Assembly: GCA_018402345.1 (NCBI GenBank) | Contig: JAGYIV010000008.1 | Coordinates: 682,001 to 746,000, forward strand | DNA: 64,000 bases | Reading direction: 5' to 3' | Source: Terrimicrobiaceae bacterium | GTDB lineage: Bacteria > Verrucomicrobiota > Verrucomicrobiia > Chthoniobacterales > Terrimicrobiaceae | Shown here: one piece after another, positions 36,959 through 46,165 of the stretch | Numbering within the stretch: position 1 is the first letter of the stretch | Layout of the letters: each line of letters begins with the position of its first letter | Made by a program: the position numbers and the translations under genes | The notes under the pieces: model-generated | What the model was told of the DNA's origin: nothing | Database searches by the model: none | The model's input: the letters and a program-made list of their open reading frames with translations, nothing else

Positions 36959-38362
36959 ATGAAAATCCTCATGGCTGCCAGCGAGGTTTCGCCTTTGGCG
37001 GAATCCGGGGAACTCGGGCGCTCTGTCAGTGAATTGGCCCGCGCCATGGCCCGCGCGGGCCATGATGTCTCCGTGGCAGTTCCCTTCTACCGCTGCATTC
37101 GCGAAAACAAGGCCGCCGGGGCCCGGAAATCAAAAATCCGCTTCTCCGTCGACCTCGGATCCTCGGTCCTCCCCTGCGAAATCTGGGAGGCGCCGGGACC
37201 GGATGGCGTGAAACTCCTCTTCATCGGCCGCGACGAGTTCTTCGACCGCTCGGGCCTCTACGGTGCCGATGGACGCGACTACCAGGACAATGCCGCCCGC
37301 TTCATCTTCTTCGCCAAGTGCGTCACTGAACTCTCCCGCCTCCAACTCCCGGATATCGTCCATGCAATCGGTTGGCAACCCGCGCTTGCCGCCGTCTTCA
37401 TCAGACACCAAGGCCTGCGCATCTCAACCATCTTCTCCCCGGCCTCCCTCTCCTACCAAGGGAACTTCTGGAGCCACGACTTCGCCCTCACCAACCTCCC
37501 GGGCGACTACTTTTCCGCCGGCGCGCTGGAGTTTTACGGCAGCATGAACTTCCTCAAGGCTGGCATCGTCTTCGCGGACGCCGTTGTCCTTCCGGGCGAG
37601 CGCTTCCTTTCCGGTGCCCTCACCCCGCTCCATGGTTGCGGACTTGAAAATGTCCTCCACCAGTTCTCGCACAAACTGGAAGGCATCCGGCCAGGAATGG
37701 CCCCCGGCTCCCTTCCCCGCCTCGACACCTCCGCAAAACCGCGCGCAGCCGCCCGCAAGGCCCTCTTCCCGTCCCTCAAGCCGGATTCCGCCGCCCGCCT
37801 CTTCGTGGCGGATACAGCGTCATTCTCCGGACCGGGTCTCCCGACACTTCTCCAAGCGCTCGACCGCATCCCCTCGCCGGATTTCCGCCTCGTCCTCCTC
37901 GGCCCTGTGGAGCCTGAACACACCACAGCCACCCTCGTTGCCGAGCGCCGCCACGCGGGCCGCTTCCTCCACTTTCCGGAAATCGACCCGGCGATCCTCG
38001 ACAAGGTTCTCGTCGCAGCTGACTTTGCCTGCGCCCCGGGCCCGCTGAATCCCGATGCCGCGTTTTTCATCCTCGCCATGCACAACGGCATCGTGCCGGT
38101 CGCGGAACATTGCCACGGCCTAGAGGAACTCGTCACCGATTTCGACCATTCCACCGGTGGCGGCAACGGACTCGTCTTCCACCGGCACTCCGTGGATGCC
38201 CTTGCCGACGCCCTGCGCCGCGCCATTTACCTGCCTGAAGGGGAACGCGCCATCCTCTCCTCCCGCGCAAGGGACATCGACCTCTCCTGGGACGCCTGCG
38301 CGGCCAGACTCACCTCGCTCGCAAAACGCCTCACCGGGGCAACCGCGAAATCCGCCGCCTGA
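36959..38362 (+). CDS. Glycogen/starch synthase-like (GT5) protein with degenerate active site
   Basis: A 467-residue GT-B protein whose overall layout matches GlgA: start MKILMAASEVSPLAESGELG, RFIFFAKCVTELSRLQLPDI, HAIGWQPALAAVFIRHQ, LSYQGNFWS and a C-terminal donor domain. Several hallmark residues are changed. The ADP-glucose Lys-Thr/Val-Gly-Gly-Leu loop is ESGELG (no Lys). The usual His-Asn before AYQG is replaced (TIFSPASLSYQG), and the C-terminal GGL(A/T)DTV-type motif reads GLEELVTDFD. A true glycogen synthase is therefore unlikely; altered specificity or a non-catalytic role is possible. It is 5 bases upstream of recJ. The start could also be the ATG at 36950. Confidence 0.72.
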   Translation: MKILMAASEVSPLAESGELGRSVSELARAMARAGHDVSVAVPFYRCIRENKAAGARKSKIRFSVDLGSSVLPCEIWEAPGPDGVKLLFIGRDEFFDRSGLYGADGRDYQDNAARFIFFAKCVTELSRLQLPDIVHAIGWQPALAAVFIRHQGLRISTIFSPASLSYQGNFWSHDFALTNLPGDYFSAGALEFYGSMNFLKAGIVFADAVVLPGERFLSGALTPLHGCGLENVLHQFSHKLEGIRPGMAPGSLPRLDTSAKPRAAARKALFPSLKPDSAARLFVADTASFSGPGLPTLLQALDRIPSPDFRLVLLGPVEPEHTTATLVAERRHAGRFLHFPEIDPAILDKVLVAADFACAPGPLNPDAAFFILAMHNGIVPVAEHCHGLEELVTDFDHSTGGGNGLVFHRHSVDALADALRRAIYLPEGERAILSSRARDIDLSWDACAARLTSLAKRLTGATAKSAA

Positions 38363-38367
38363 GCCAG

Positions 38368-40056
38368 ATGCGGAAACGCTGGATCTTCCCTGCGCATCCA
38401 GACCCGGTCGCTGTCTCACGGGTCAGGGACGGGCTTGGCCTGCCCGATTTTCTTGCGGGAATGATCGTCAACCGCGGCTTCGATCATGCGCCGGATGCCG
38501 AGGCCTACATGAACCCGCGCCTCCGCTCCCTCTCCCCTCCGGATCTCCTGCCGGAAATGCCCGCGGCAGTCGACCGGCTCACGACCGCGCTCCGTCGAAA
38601 CGAACGCATCGTCATTTACGGCGACTACGATGTGGACGGCGTCACCTCTCTGGCGATCCTCGCAAGGTTCCTCCGGGCCTACGGCGCGGAACCAACCTGC
38701 TTTCTCCCCCACCGCGTGGAGGAGGGCTACGGCCTGAGCGAGGCGGGCCTCGAACGCTGCGTGGCGGAGCACACCCCGCGCCTTCTGATCGCGGTGGATT
38801 GCGGCACGAATTCTGTGGCCGAAATCGAGGGACTCCGCCGACGAGGAGTCGATGTCATCGTGCTCGACCACCACGAACCGGGCAGCGTCCGCCCGGATTG
38901 CGCGGCGCTGGTAAATCCGAAATGCGGGGATTCCCTCCATTATCTTTGTAGCGCGGGCGTCGTCTTCAAACTCGCACACGCCATGCTCAAAGCCTCCCCG
39001 GTGGAGGACCTCGATTTACGCGACTTCCTCGACTTGGTAGCCATGGCGACTGTCGCCGACATTGTGCCGCTTGTGGGTGAAAACCGCATCCTCGTCCGCC
39101 ACGGTCTCCAGCAAATGGAACGCACCCGTTGGCCGGGCCTCCGCTCCCTTCGGGAGGTCGCGGGCGTGGGCTCGCCCGTCCGCTCGGGGGATATCGGATT
39201 CCGTATGGGCCCGCGCATCAATGCCGCCGGACGCCTCGGCCCGGCCAACGAGGCCCTCGCCCTCCTTCTCACCGACGACGCCCTGGAGGCCCACCGCATC
39301 GCTTCGGACCTCGATGTCCGAAACCGGGAACGCCAAACCCTCGAAAAACAGGTCGTGCGCGATGCCGAGGACTGGGTCGCCAACCATTTCAACCCGGAAT
39401 CCCAAACCTCGATCGTCGCCGGCAGCCGCGACTGGCATGTCGGCGTCATCGGCGTTGTCGCCGCACGCCTCATGCGCCAATACCATCGCCCGGCATTTGT
39501 CATCGGCTTCGACACGGAGGGCTGCGGCAAGGGCAGCGGACGCAGCATCGAGGGGCTCCCCCTCGTCAGCCTTCTGAACGATTGCGCGGAGCATCTGGAA
39601 AAATTCGGCGGCCACGACATGGCGGCGGGCATCACAATTACGGAAACACGCCTCGAAGCCTTCCGGGAGGCCTTTGAGGCCGCTTCGCGCACCATGGCGA
39701 CCCCGGACTTGCTCACCCCGAAACTTGATTTCGATTGCGAGGTTCCCCTCAGCGAGGTGGGCGCGCCACTTCTGGAAACCCTGGCCCAACTCGAACCCTT
39801 CGGAAACGCGAACACCCGTCCCCTCATGGTCTCCCGCGCGGTCGCCCCCTCGTCCACCCCGCGCATCATGAAGGAGAAACACCTGCGCATCGAGTTCGGC
39901 TCCGGCAGGAACCGCGTTTCGGCCGTCTATTTCAACGCTCCGGTGGACCAAATGCCCCGCCCGCCTTGGGATATCGCGTTCACCCTCGAATGGAACACCT
40001 GGCAGGGCCGCTCGGAGCCCCAACTCCAAATCGTGGAAATTCGCGGCGCAGAATGA
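38368..40056 (+). CDS. recJ: Single-stranded-DNA-specific exonuclease RecJ
   Basis: 5'-3' ssDNA exonuclease of recombination and repair; 562 residues. The DHH phosphoesterase core is complete: IVIYGDYDVDGVTSLAILAR, LLIAVDCGTNS, VIVLDHHEPG, MATVADIVPL; then the DHHA1 domain with GKGSGRSIEGL and KFGGHDMAAG, and a C-terminal OB-like domain with PFGNANTRPLM. Its stop overlaps the recG start as ATGA, so both repair enzymes are translated together. Confidence 0.95.
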   Translation: MRKRWIFPAHPDPVAVSRVRDGLGLPDFLAGMIVNRGFDHAPDAEAYMNPRLRSLSPPDLLPEMPAAVDRLTTALRRNERIVIYGDYDVDGVTSLAILARFLRAYGAEPTCFLPHRVEEGYGLSEAGLERCVAEHTPRLLIAVDCGTNSVAEIEGLRRRGVDVIVLDHHEPGSVRPDCAALVNPKCGDSLHYLCSAGVVFKLAHAMLKASPVEDLDLRDFLDLVAMATVADIVPLVGENRILVRHGLQQMERTRWPGLRSLREVAGVGSPVRSGDIGFRMGPRINAAGRLGPANEALALLLTDDALEAHRIASDLDVRNRERQTLEKQVVRDAEDWVANHFNPESQTSIVAGSRDWHVGVIGVVAARLMRQYHRPAFVIGFDTEGCGKGSGRSIEGLPLVSLLNDCAEHLEKFGGHDMAAGITITETRLEAFREAFEAASRTMATPDLLTPKLDFDCEVPLSEVGAPLLETLAQLEPFGNANTRPLMVSRAVAPSSTPRIMKEKHLRIEFGSGRNRVSAVYFNAPVDQMPRPPWDIAFTLEWNTWQGRSEPQLQIVEIRGAE

Positions 40057-42125
40057 ACTCTCTCCCGCCGGATACCCCACTGGAATCGCTCGACTGGATT
40101 CCCCGCCAGCGATTCGCCCCGCTCCGCAGGCTTGGTCTCCTCACCCTTGAGGACTTGATCCGCCACCTCCCGAGACGCTACGAGGACCGCAGAACCTTCG
40201 ACCGGTTCCCCACAGACCCCTCCGAAACTCCGCTCTGCGTCTGCGGCACCGTGCAGAAGACCTCCTACCGCCGCTTCGGCCCGCGCCGCATCTTCGAGGC
40301 CATCCTGGAGGATGAGGCCCACGGCATTCTGGGCGGCCACCTCACCTGCCGCTGGTATAACATGCCATGGGTCCGCAACATGATCTGTCAAGGCCAGCGC
40401 CTTGTGATCTTTGGAAAACCCCGGGAGCGCTCGCGCAAAATTGTCATGGAACACCCGGAGTTCGAGGAGATCGAGGAGGACGCCGTCTCATCGATCCACT
40501 TCAACCGCATCACTCCCGTCCACGCGGCGGGTGATGGCGTTTCGCCGAAGGTCCTCCGCGAACTCGTCCATCGCGCCCTGGCGGAAACCGACATCTCATC
40601 CATTCCCCGCCTCTGGCCGCCCGAACCAGGCAGCCTCGCGACACCTGCATGGCACGCGGTCCACTTCCCGGAATCACCGGAGGACAGCGAAGCCGCCCGT
40701 CGCGACCTGGTGCGCGATGTCTTTTTCGGCATCCAACTCGTCATCGGTTCCCGCCACGGCGCGGTCCGCCGCTCGGGTGGCGTGGCACGCCCAGGCACCG
40801 GATTCCTATGGAAAAAACTCGAGGCCTCGCTCCCGTTCGACCCCACCCCTTCCCAACGCGAGGTCTTTGCCGAAATCTCGGAGGACATGGCCGCTCCGGC
40901 GCGCATGAACCGCCTCCTCCAAGGCGATGTCGGATCAGGCAAAACCCTCGTTGCTCTCCGCGCGATGATCCAAGCCCACGAGTCGGGCTGGCAGGCGGCC
41001 CTCATGGCTCCCACTCAGATTCTCGCCGAACAGCACTATCTGAACTTCCGCCGCCTCCTCGATCCGCTGGGCATTCCGGTCTCGCTGCGCACCGCAAGCC
41101 GCCGCGAGGAGGCGAGCACCTCGGGCCTGCCGGGCCTGTTCCAAAAGGACGCTCCCGGTGGCCTCGTTGTCGGCACCCACGCCCTCCTCTTCGAGGCCTC
41201 GGAATTCGACCACCTCGGCCTCGTGGTCATCGACGAACAACACAAATTCGGCGTCGCCCAGCGCATGCGCCTCATCGAACGCGCGGACAAGCCAGATGTC
41301 CTTGTCATGACCGCCACCCCCATTCCCCGCACGATCACTCAGACCCTCTACGGAGATCTCGATGTCTCGATCCTCCGCGAAAAACCCGCCGGACGCGGAC
41401 GCATCACAACCGTCGTTCGCGGGGACGAGAAACGCCCGGCGATTGTCGACTTCCTGAAATCCGAACTCGCCGCGGGACGCCAAGCCTACATCGTCTGCCC
41501 ACTCGTCGAGGAATCGGATAAACTCGTCGCCAAGGCCGCCACCGCCGAATTTGAAAAGTGGACCGATCTCCTCGCGCCCGCTTCCGTGGGACTCGTTCAC
41601 GGCCGCATGGATGCCGACAACAAGGAACATGTCATGGCAGCCTTCCGCTCGGGCAAACTCTCCGCGCTCGTTTCAACAACCGTCATCGAGGTGGGTGTCG
41701 ATGTGCCGAATGCAACCATCATGCTCATCGAGGAGGCGGGCCGCTTCGGACTCGCGCAGATGCACCAACTCCGGGGCCGCATCGGTCGCGGATCGCTCAA
41801 ATCCTGGTGCATCCTCATGAACAACGGCACCACTGGCCAATCGCTCGAAAAACTCCAGATCATGGAACAAACCACGGACGGTTTTGAAATCGCCGAGGCG
41901 GACCTCCACCTGCGCGGTCCGGGCGACCTCATGGGCACCGCCCAAACAGGATTGCCGGATTTCGGTCCCGGCGACCTAGTGCGCGACGCTGATCTCATGA
42001 CCGAGGCCCGCCGCAAGGCGCGCGCCACGCTCGACGCGGATCCCGATCTGGCTTCCCCGGAGCACACAATCCTGCGCGCCTACGTGAAGAAAAACAGCAT
42101 TGCCGCGATCCTCTCGGACGGCTGA
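40053..42125 (+). CDS. recG: ATP-dependent DNA helicase RecG
   Basis: RecG reverses and remodels stalled forks; 690 residues. The N-terminal wedge OB domain includes LTLEDLIRHLPRRYEDRRTF. Helicase part: Walker A LLQGDVGSGKTLVALRAM, ALMAPTQILAEQHY, Walker B LVVIDEQHKFGVAQR, MTATPIPRT, then the second RecA-like domain with STTVIEVGVDVPNATIML and HQLRGRIGRG, and the TRG-region DGFEIAEADLHLRGPGDLMG. The ATG at 40053 overlaps recJ. Confidence 0.96.
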   Translation: MNSLPPDTPLESLDWIPRQRFAPLRRLGLLTLEDLIRHLPRRYEDRRTFDRFPTDPSETPLCVCGTVQKTSYRRFGPRRIFEAILEDEAHGILGGHLTCRWYNMPWVRNMICQGQRLVIFGKPRERSRKIVMEHPEFEEIEEDAVSSIHFNRITPVHAAGDGVSPKVLRELVHRALAETDISSIPRLWPPEPGSLATPAWHAVHFPESPEDSEAARRDLVRDVFFGIQLVIGSRHGAVRRSGGVARPGTGFLWKKLEASLPFDPTPSQREVFAEISEDMAAPARMNRLLQGDVGSGKTLVALRAMIQAHESGWQAALMAPTQILAEQHYLNFRRLLDPLGIPVSLRTASRREEASTSGLPGLFQKDAPGGLVVGTHALLFEASEFDHLGLVVIDEQHKFGVAQRMRLIERADKPDVLVMTATPIPRTITQTLYGDLDVSILREKPAGRGRITTVVRGDEKRPAIVDFLKSELAAGRQAYIVCPLVEESDKLVAKAATAEFEKWTDLLAPASVGLVHGRMDADNKEHVMAAFRSGKLSALVSTTVIEVGVDVPNATIMLIEEAGRFGLAQMHQLRGRIGRGSLKSWCILMNNGTTGQSLEKLQIMEQTTDGFEIAEADLHLRGPGDLMGTAQTGLPDFGPGDLVRDADLMTEARRKARATLDADPDLASPEHTILRAYVKKNSIAAILSDG

Positions 42126-42152
42126 AGCCGACACATCGTGGAGCGCCGGGCC

Positions 42153-42755
42153 TCAGGCGGCCATGTAGGGCAGGCTGGCCGCCCGCTCATTCACGGCATC
42201 GACGCCCTCGAGCAAATCCGCAATCGCATCCCACCTGCCGCTCACAAGCGCCTCGTGGGCATGGTCGGCGATCGTCACCGGAAAATCCGTATCGGCGATG
42301 GATAGCTTTTTCTCGGTCAGATCGAGTGTGAGCATCGCCTGCGGGTCGGACTCGATCAGCTTGGCGATGGAGCGAATGTCCTCGCCGGAAGCCACCACAC
42401 ACGGCATGCCGAGCGTGATCGAGTTGCCGAAGAAAATCTCGGCGAAGCTTTCCGCAATGATCGCGCGGATACCGAAGCGGCAGAGCGCCTGTGGCGCATG
42501 CTCTCGGGAACTGCCGCACCCGAAATTCGAACCGGACAGAAGAATACTGGCCCCTTCGAAGCGCAGGTCGTCGAGAGGATGCACTTCGCCGGCCTCCTTG
42601 GCGAAGGCGCGGGCATCGTAAAACGCAAACTCCCCGAGCCCGTCGAAGGTGATACATTTCATGAACCGCGCTGGAATGATGCGGTCGGTGTCGAGATCGT
42701 CGCCGGGGACATAAACGCCGCGTCCGGCGACTTGGGTGATTTTTTCGAGAGCCAT
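42153..42755 (-). CDS. leuD: 3-isopropylmalate dehydratase small subunit
   Basis: Forms isopropylmalate isomerase with LeuC in leucine synthesis; 200 residues. Seen: GDDLDTDRIIPARFMKCITF, the swivel-domain LLSGSNFGCGSSREHAPQAL and IIAESFAEIFFGNSITLGMP. It lies 46 bases behind leuC on the same strand. It is convergent with recG. Confidence 0.95.
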   Translation of the reverse strand: MALEKITQVAGRGVYVPGDDLDTDRIIPARFMKCITFDGLGEFAFYDARAFAKEAGEVHPLDDLRFEGASILLSGSNFGCGSSREHAPQALCRFGIRAIIAESFAEIFFGNSITLGMPCVVASGEDIRSIAKLIESDPQAMLTLDLTEKKLSIADTDFPVTIADHAHEALVSGRWDAIADLLEGVDAVNERAASLPYMAA

Positions 42756-42801
42756 GGGTTTTAAAATTTCGAAATGGGAAATGCTGGTTGCGAACGTTGG
42801 T

Positions 42802-44211
42802 TTAGTTCACCCCGAAGACCTCGCGGGCGTCGGAGATTTCGCCGGTGACAGCCGCGGCGGCGACCATGAGTGGAGACATGAGCATCGTGCGCCCGGTCGG
42901 GCTGCCTTGGCGGCCTTTGAAATTCCGGTTGCTCGAACTCGCGCAAAGCTGGTCTCCGACGAGCTTGTCGGGGTTCATGCCAAGGCACATCGAGCATCCG
43001 GCACCGCGCCACTCGAACCCGGCGTCGCGGAAGATCTCTGCCAACCCCATGCTCTCGGCCACAGAGGCGACCCCCTGCGATCCCGGCACGACAATCGCCT
43101 TCACCCCCTCGCGGACCTTCCGGCCCTTGAGGTGCTTCGCGACCTCCTGCAGATCGCTCAGGCGTCCGTTTGTGCAACTGCCAAGGAATGCCACATCGAC
43201 CTTTGTTCCCTTGATCGGCACGCCGGACGTCAAATTCATATGCGCCAGGGCCTCCTCGGCCGTCGCGCGGTCTTTCTCGGGAACCTCGTTCGGGAACGGA
43301 ACCTTCTCATGAATGAACATCGCCTGCCCGGGGTTGATTCCCCATGTCACCGTCGGAGCGATCTCGGCGGCGTCATAGGTCACCACATCGTCGTAGGACG
43401 CGTCATGATCGGAGGCGATCGCCTTCCAACGGGCAACCGCAGCATCCCATTCCCCGCCTTTCGGCGAGTAGGGCCGCCCCTTAAGGTATTCAAAGGTCGT
43501 CTCGTCGGGATTCACATAGCCGACACGAGCCCCCCCCTCGATCGACATGTTGCATACCGTCATGCGCTCCTCCTGCGTGAACGCATCGAAGGTTGTTCCG
43601 CCATATTCGTAGGCGTAACCAAGCCCGCCATTCACTCCGAGCTTACGGATGATGTGCAGGATCACGTCCTTGGCGTAAACTCCGGGAGCGAGCTTTCCGT
43701 TCACATTGATCCGCCGCACCTTGGGTTTGTGGAGAGCCATCGTCTGCGTGGCCAGCACATCGCGCACCTGACTGGTGCCGATGCCGAACGCAATCGCTCC
43801 GAAGGCACCGTGAGTGGAGGTATGGGAGTCGCCGCAGGCGATTGTTGTTCCGGGCTGGGTGATGCCCTGCTCGGGACCGACGATATGCACGATCCCCTGC
43901 TTCCCGGTGGGTAAATCGAAAAAGGTAATCCCGCTCTCCTCGCAATTCTTGCGCAACGCCTTGATCATCGCATCCGCCAACTCGTCGCTGAAAGGCTCGA
44001 CCCGCTCGTCGGTGGGAACAATGTGGTCGACTGTGGCGAAAGTTCTCTTGGGATAAAGCACCTTCAACCCCAAATCCCGCAACATCCCGAACGCCTGCGG
44101 ACTCGTCACCTCGTGGATCAAATGCGTCCCGATCAACAACTGCGTGGCTCCATTGGGAAGGGTGCGAACGGTGTGCGCCTGCCACACCTTGTCTAATAAC
44201 GTCTGGCTCAT
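42802..44211 (-). CDS. leuC: 3-isopropylmalate dehydratase large subunit
   Basis: Catalytic [4Fe-4S] subunit of isopropylmalate isomerase; 469 residues. Motifs: [33 protein letters not shown], the first cluster Cys in [13 protein letters not shown], and the two further cluster cysteines in [14 protein letters not shown]. The C-terminus has [11 protein letters not shown]. The ATG at 44211 gives the family start ([11 protein letters not shown]). Upstream it faces the divergent sulfurtransferase gene. No other leu genes are in the window. Confidence 0.96.
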   Translation of the reverse strand: MSQTLLDKVWQAHTVRTLPNGATQLLIGTHLIHEVTSPQAFGMLRDLGLKVLYPKRTFATVDHIVPTDERVEPFSDELADAMIKALRKNCEESGITFFDLPTGKQGIVHIVGPEQGITQPGTTIACGDSHTSTHGAFGAIAFGIGTSQVRDVLATQTMALHKPKVRRINVNGKLAPGVYAKDVILHIIRKLGVNGGLGYAYEYGGTTFDAFTQEERMTVCNMSIEGGARVGYVNPDETTFEYLKGRPYSPKGGEWDAAVARWKAIASDHDASYDDVVTYDAAEIAPTVTWGINPGQAMFIHEKVPFPNEVPEKDRATAEEALAHMNLTSGVPIKGTKVDVAFLGSCTNGRLSDLQEVAKHLKGRKVREGVKAIVVPGSQGVASVAESMGLAEIFRDAGFEWRGAGCSMCLGMNPDKLVGDQLCASSSNRNFKGRQGSPTGRTMLMSPLMVAAAAVTGEISDAREVFGVN

Positions 44212-44321
44212 AAATTCAAGGGGGTGCATCTTAACCCCTGCCCACCGCCTTGCAAGCCGCGATCGGCGTCTTGGCGCTTGGCAGCCGCGCGGCTCGGCGT
44301 TACCTTGCCCCACTCCAAGCC

Positions 44322-45179
44322 ATGATCGATAAAAATTACGCCCACCCCGAAGTGCTCGTCTCCACCGAATGGGTCGCCGAGCACCTCGCCGACCCGGGCC
44401 TCCGACTCGTCGAAAGCAACGAAGACATCCTCCTCTACGACATGGGCCACATCCAGGGAGCCGTCCACATCGACTGGCGCTCGGATCTCCAAGACCAACT
44501 GATCCGCGATTACATCACCCCGGAAAAATTCGCCGCTCTCTGCGAACACCACGGCATCTCGAACGACACCACCGTGGTCTTCTACGGCGACAAATCCAAC
44601 TGGTGGGCCTGCTACGCCCTCTGGGCTTTCCGCCTCTACGGGCACACCAAGGTCAAGGTCATGGATGGCGGACGCGAAAAATGGGTCGCCGAGGGCCGCC
44701 ACCTCACCCGCGCCGTGCCCCACTTCACCAAAGGAACCTACCGCCCGGCTCCTGAGCGTCTGGATGCCGAAATCCGGGCTTTCTTCGATCAAACCCTCGC
44801 GCACAGCAAGGCTGGCAAGCCGCTCATCGATGTGCGCTCGCCGGGCGAATTCCGTGGCGAACTCACCCATATGCCGGAATATCCCCAGGAGGGTGTCCTC
44901 CGCGGTGGCCATGTTCCCGGGGCTGCCAGCGTGCCTTGGAAAATGGCGGTCAATGACGACGCGACCTTCAAGTCAGCCGACGAACTCCGCCGCATCTACG
45001 AAGAGGAGGCCGGCCTCCGCGCGGGAGACGATGTCATTGCCTACTGCCGCATCGGTGAACGCTCGAGCCACACCTGGTTCGTGCTGACCTACCTTCTCGG
45101 CTACAAAAACGTGCGCAACTACGATGGCTCCTGGACCGAGTGGGGCAACCGCGTGGGCGCGCCGATCGAACGCAACTGA
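44322..45179 (+). CDS. Two-domain rhodanese sulfurtransferase
   Basis: Thiosulfate or 3-mercaptopyruvate sulfurtransferase, 285 residues. The N-terminal inactive rhodanese domain includes [20 protein letters not shown] and [17 protein letters not shown]. The catalytic C-terminal domain has [13 protein letters not shown] and the active-site Cys loop [14 protein letters not shown]; the CRxGxRS loop fits thiosulfate sulfurtransferases. The TGATG overlap with sufE couples the two, suggesting sulfane sulfur from this enzyme feeds a SufE acceptor. The ATG at 44322 is chosen; the frame is open 24 codons further up. Confidence 0.9.
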   Translation: MIDKNYAHPEVLVSTEWVAEHLADPGLRLVESNEDILLYDMGHIQGAVHIDWRSDLQDQLIRDYITPEKFAALCEHHGISNDTTVVFYGDKSNWWACYALWAFRLYGHTKVKVMDGGREKWVAEGRHLTRAVPHFTKGTYRPAPERLDAEIRAFFDQTLAHSKAGKPLIDVRSPGEFRGELTHMPEYPQEGVLRGGHVPGAASVPWKMAVNDDATFKSADELRRIYEEEAGLRAGDDVIAYCRIGERSSHTWFVLTYLLGYKNVRNYDGSWTEWGNRVGAPIERN

Positions 45180-45643
45180 TGGATTCCAGCTACCCCGCAC
45201 CCCTCACGCGGATCATCTCCCTCTTCGAGGGACTGCCCGACGCGGAAAAACGCGAGTCGCTCATTTCCTATGCCGACTCCGCGCCGAAACAAGCCCCCCG
45301 CGACGGGGAAACATTCGACCTCGAGGACATCCGCAAGGACGAGGAGTGCACAGACACCGTGGGCGTCTACATGAAGGTCACGCCGGACCGCGCCTGCACG
45401 TTCCGCATCACCCTCGGCCCGCAGGTGCAAACCCTCACCAAGGCCATGACCTCGATCCTCTGCAAAGGCCTCGCCGGCTCGACCCCGGAGCAAATCCTGG
45501 AGGTTCCCGCCGACTTCGTTCCGAAAATCGTGGGCGCCGACCTCGTGCGCCAGCGCAGTCAGACCGTCTACTACATCCTCACCCGCATGAAAAGCGCCGC
45601 CCGCGTTTGGCTCAACCGCCAACGCGCCGCCTCGCACCATTAG
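45179..45643 (+). CDS. sufE: SufE family Fe-S/sulfur transfer protein
   Basis: SufE accepts persulfide sulfur (classically from SufS) for Fe-S cluster or other sulfur-carrier pathways; 154 residues. The family fold is recognisable from [20 protein letters not shown], the acceptor Cys in [13 protein letters not shown], and [20 protein letters not shown]. The start overlaps the rhodanese stop. No sufS, sufB, sufC or sufD is in the window, so the sulfur donor may be the coupled sulfurtransferase. It is convergent with the next, minus-strand operon. Confidence 0.88.
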   Translation: MDSSYPAPLTRIISLFEGLPDAEKRESLISYADSAPKQAPRDGETFDLEDIRKDEECTDTVGVYMKVTPDRACTFRITLGPQVQTLTKAMTSILCKGLAGSTPEQILEVPADFVPKIVGADLVRQRSQTVYYILTRMKSAARVWLNRQRAASHH

Positions 45644-45652
45644 CCGACCGCC

Positions 45653-46165
45653 TCAACGGCGGCGGCGGGATGTCAGAAACTCCAGCGCTTTATCGGGATT
45701 CCCACCGCTGTCGCGCACCACAATCAAGAAATCCGGCAGCGTCGCTCCGTATTCCTTCAAAAACGCACGGTCCCCAGCACAGCCATACATCACGTCGGAA
45801 CACAGGCTTCCCTCCAGAAAACACTGCGCCTTGCGAATGATCCTGGGCAACCAGCCCACCCCGCGGTGCTGTTCGCTCTTCTGGGGTAACTCGGACTCTG
45901 GCACTTCAGGCTTGGCATCGGATTCAGCGCGGAATTGGAGGATTCGCAACGCCCCCAACTCGACAAAAACATCCGCCGCAGGCTCCCCGTAGCGCGACAA
46001 GTCGTCCACACAATCGTAAAGAAAAACCGGACTGATCCCCAACCCCGCCAGCGTTTCCATGCCTGCTGGCGAGACAATCCGCGAAGGGTCGCGCACCGCC
46101 TCGCGGTAAGACTTCATGGCCTCTTCGTGTAGCGACATCAACTGCATCAGATCTGTGGTGTTCAT
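45653..46165 (-). CDS. DUF5069-like protein
   Basis: A 170-residue protein. The C-terminal half, GWLPRIIRKAQCFLEGSLCS followed by MYGCAGDRAFLKEYGATLPD, resembles in pattern the family I know as DUF5069 (LPR...KA...G.L...YGC..DR.FL). Function is unknown. The N-terminal half is helical (LMQLMSLHEEAMKSYREAV) with a linker of low complexity. Its start overlaps the histidine kinase stop by four bases, so it is translated with the kinase. The family assignment is from memory and tentative; the gene itself is well supported by context. Confidence 0.6.
   Translation of the reverse strand: MNTTDLMQLMSLHEEAMKSYREAVRDPSRIVSPAGMETLAGLGISPVFLYDCVDDLSRYGEPAADVFVELGALRILQFRAESDAKPEVPESELPQKSEQHRGVGWLPRIIRKAQCFLEGSLCSDVMYGCAGDRAFLKEYGATLPDFLIVVRDSGGNPDKALEFLTSRRRR

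Noticed and set aside
36959-38362. Annotation as a normal glycogen synthase
   Set aside because: The ADP-glucose loop Lys and other active-site motifs are missing, so a plain glgA call would overstate the evidence.
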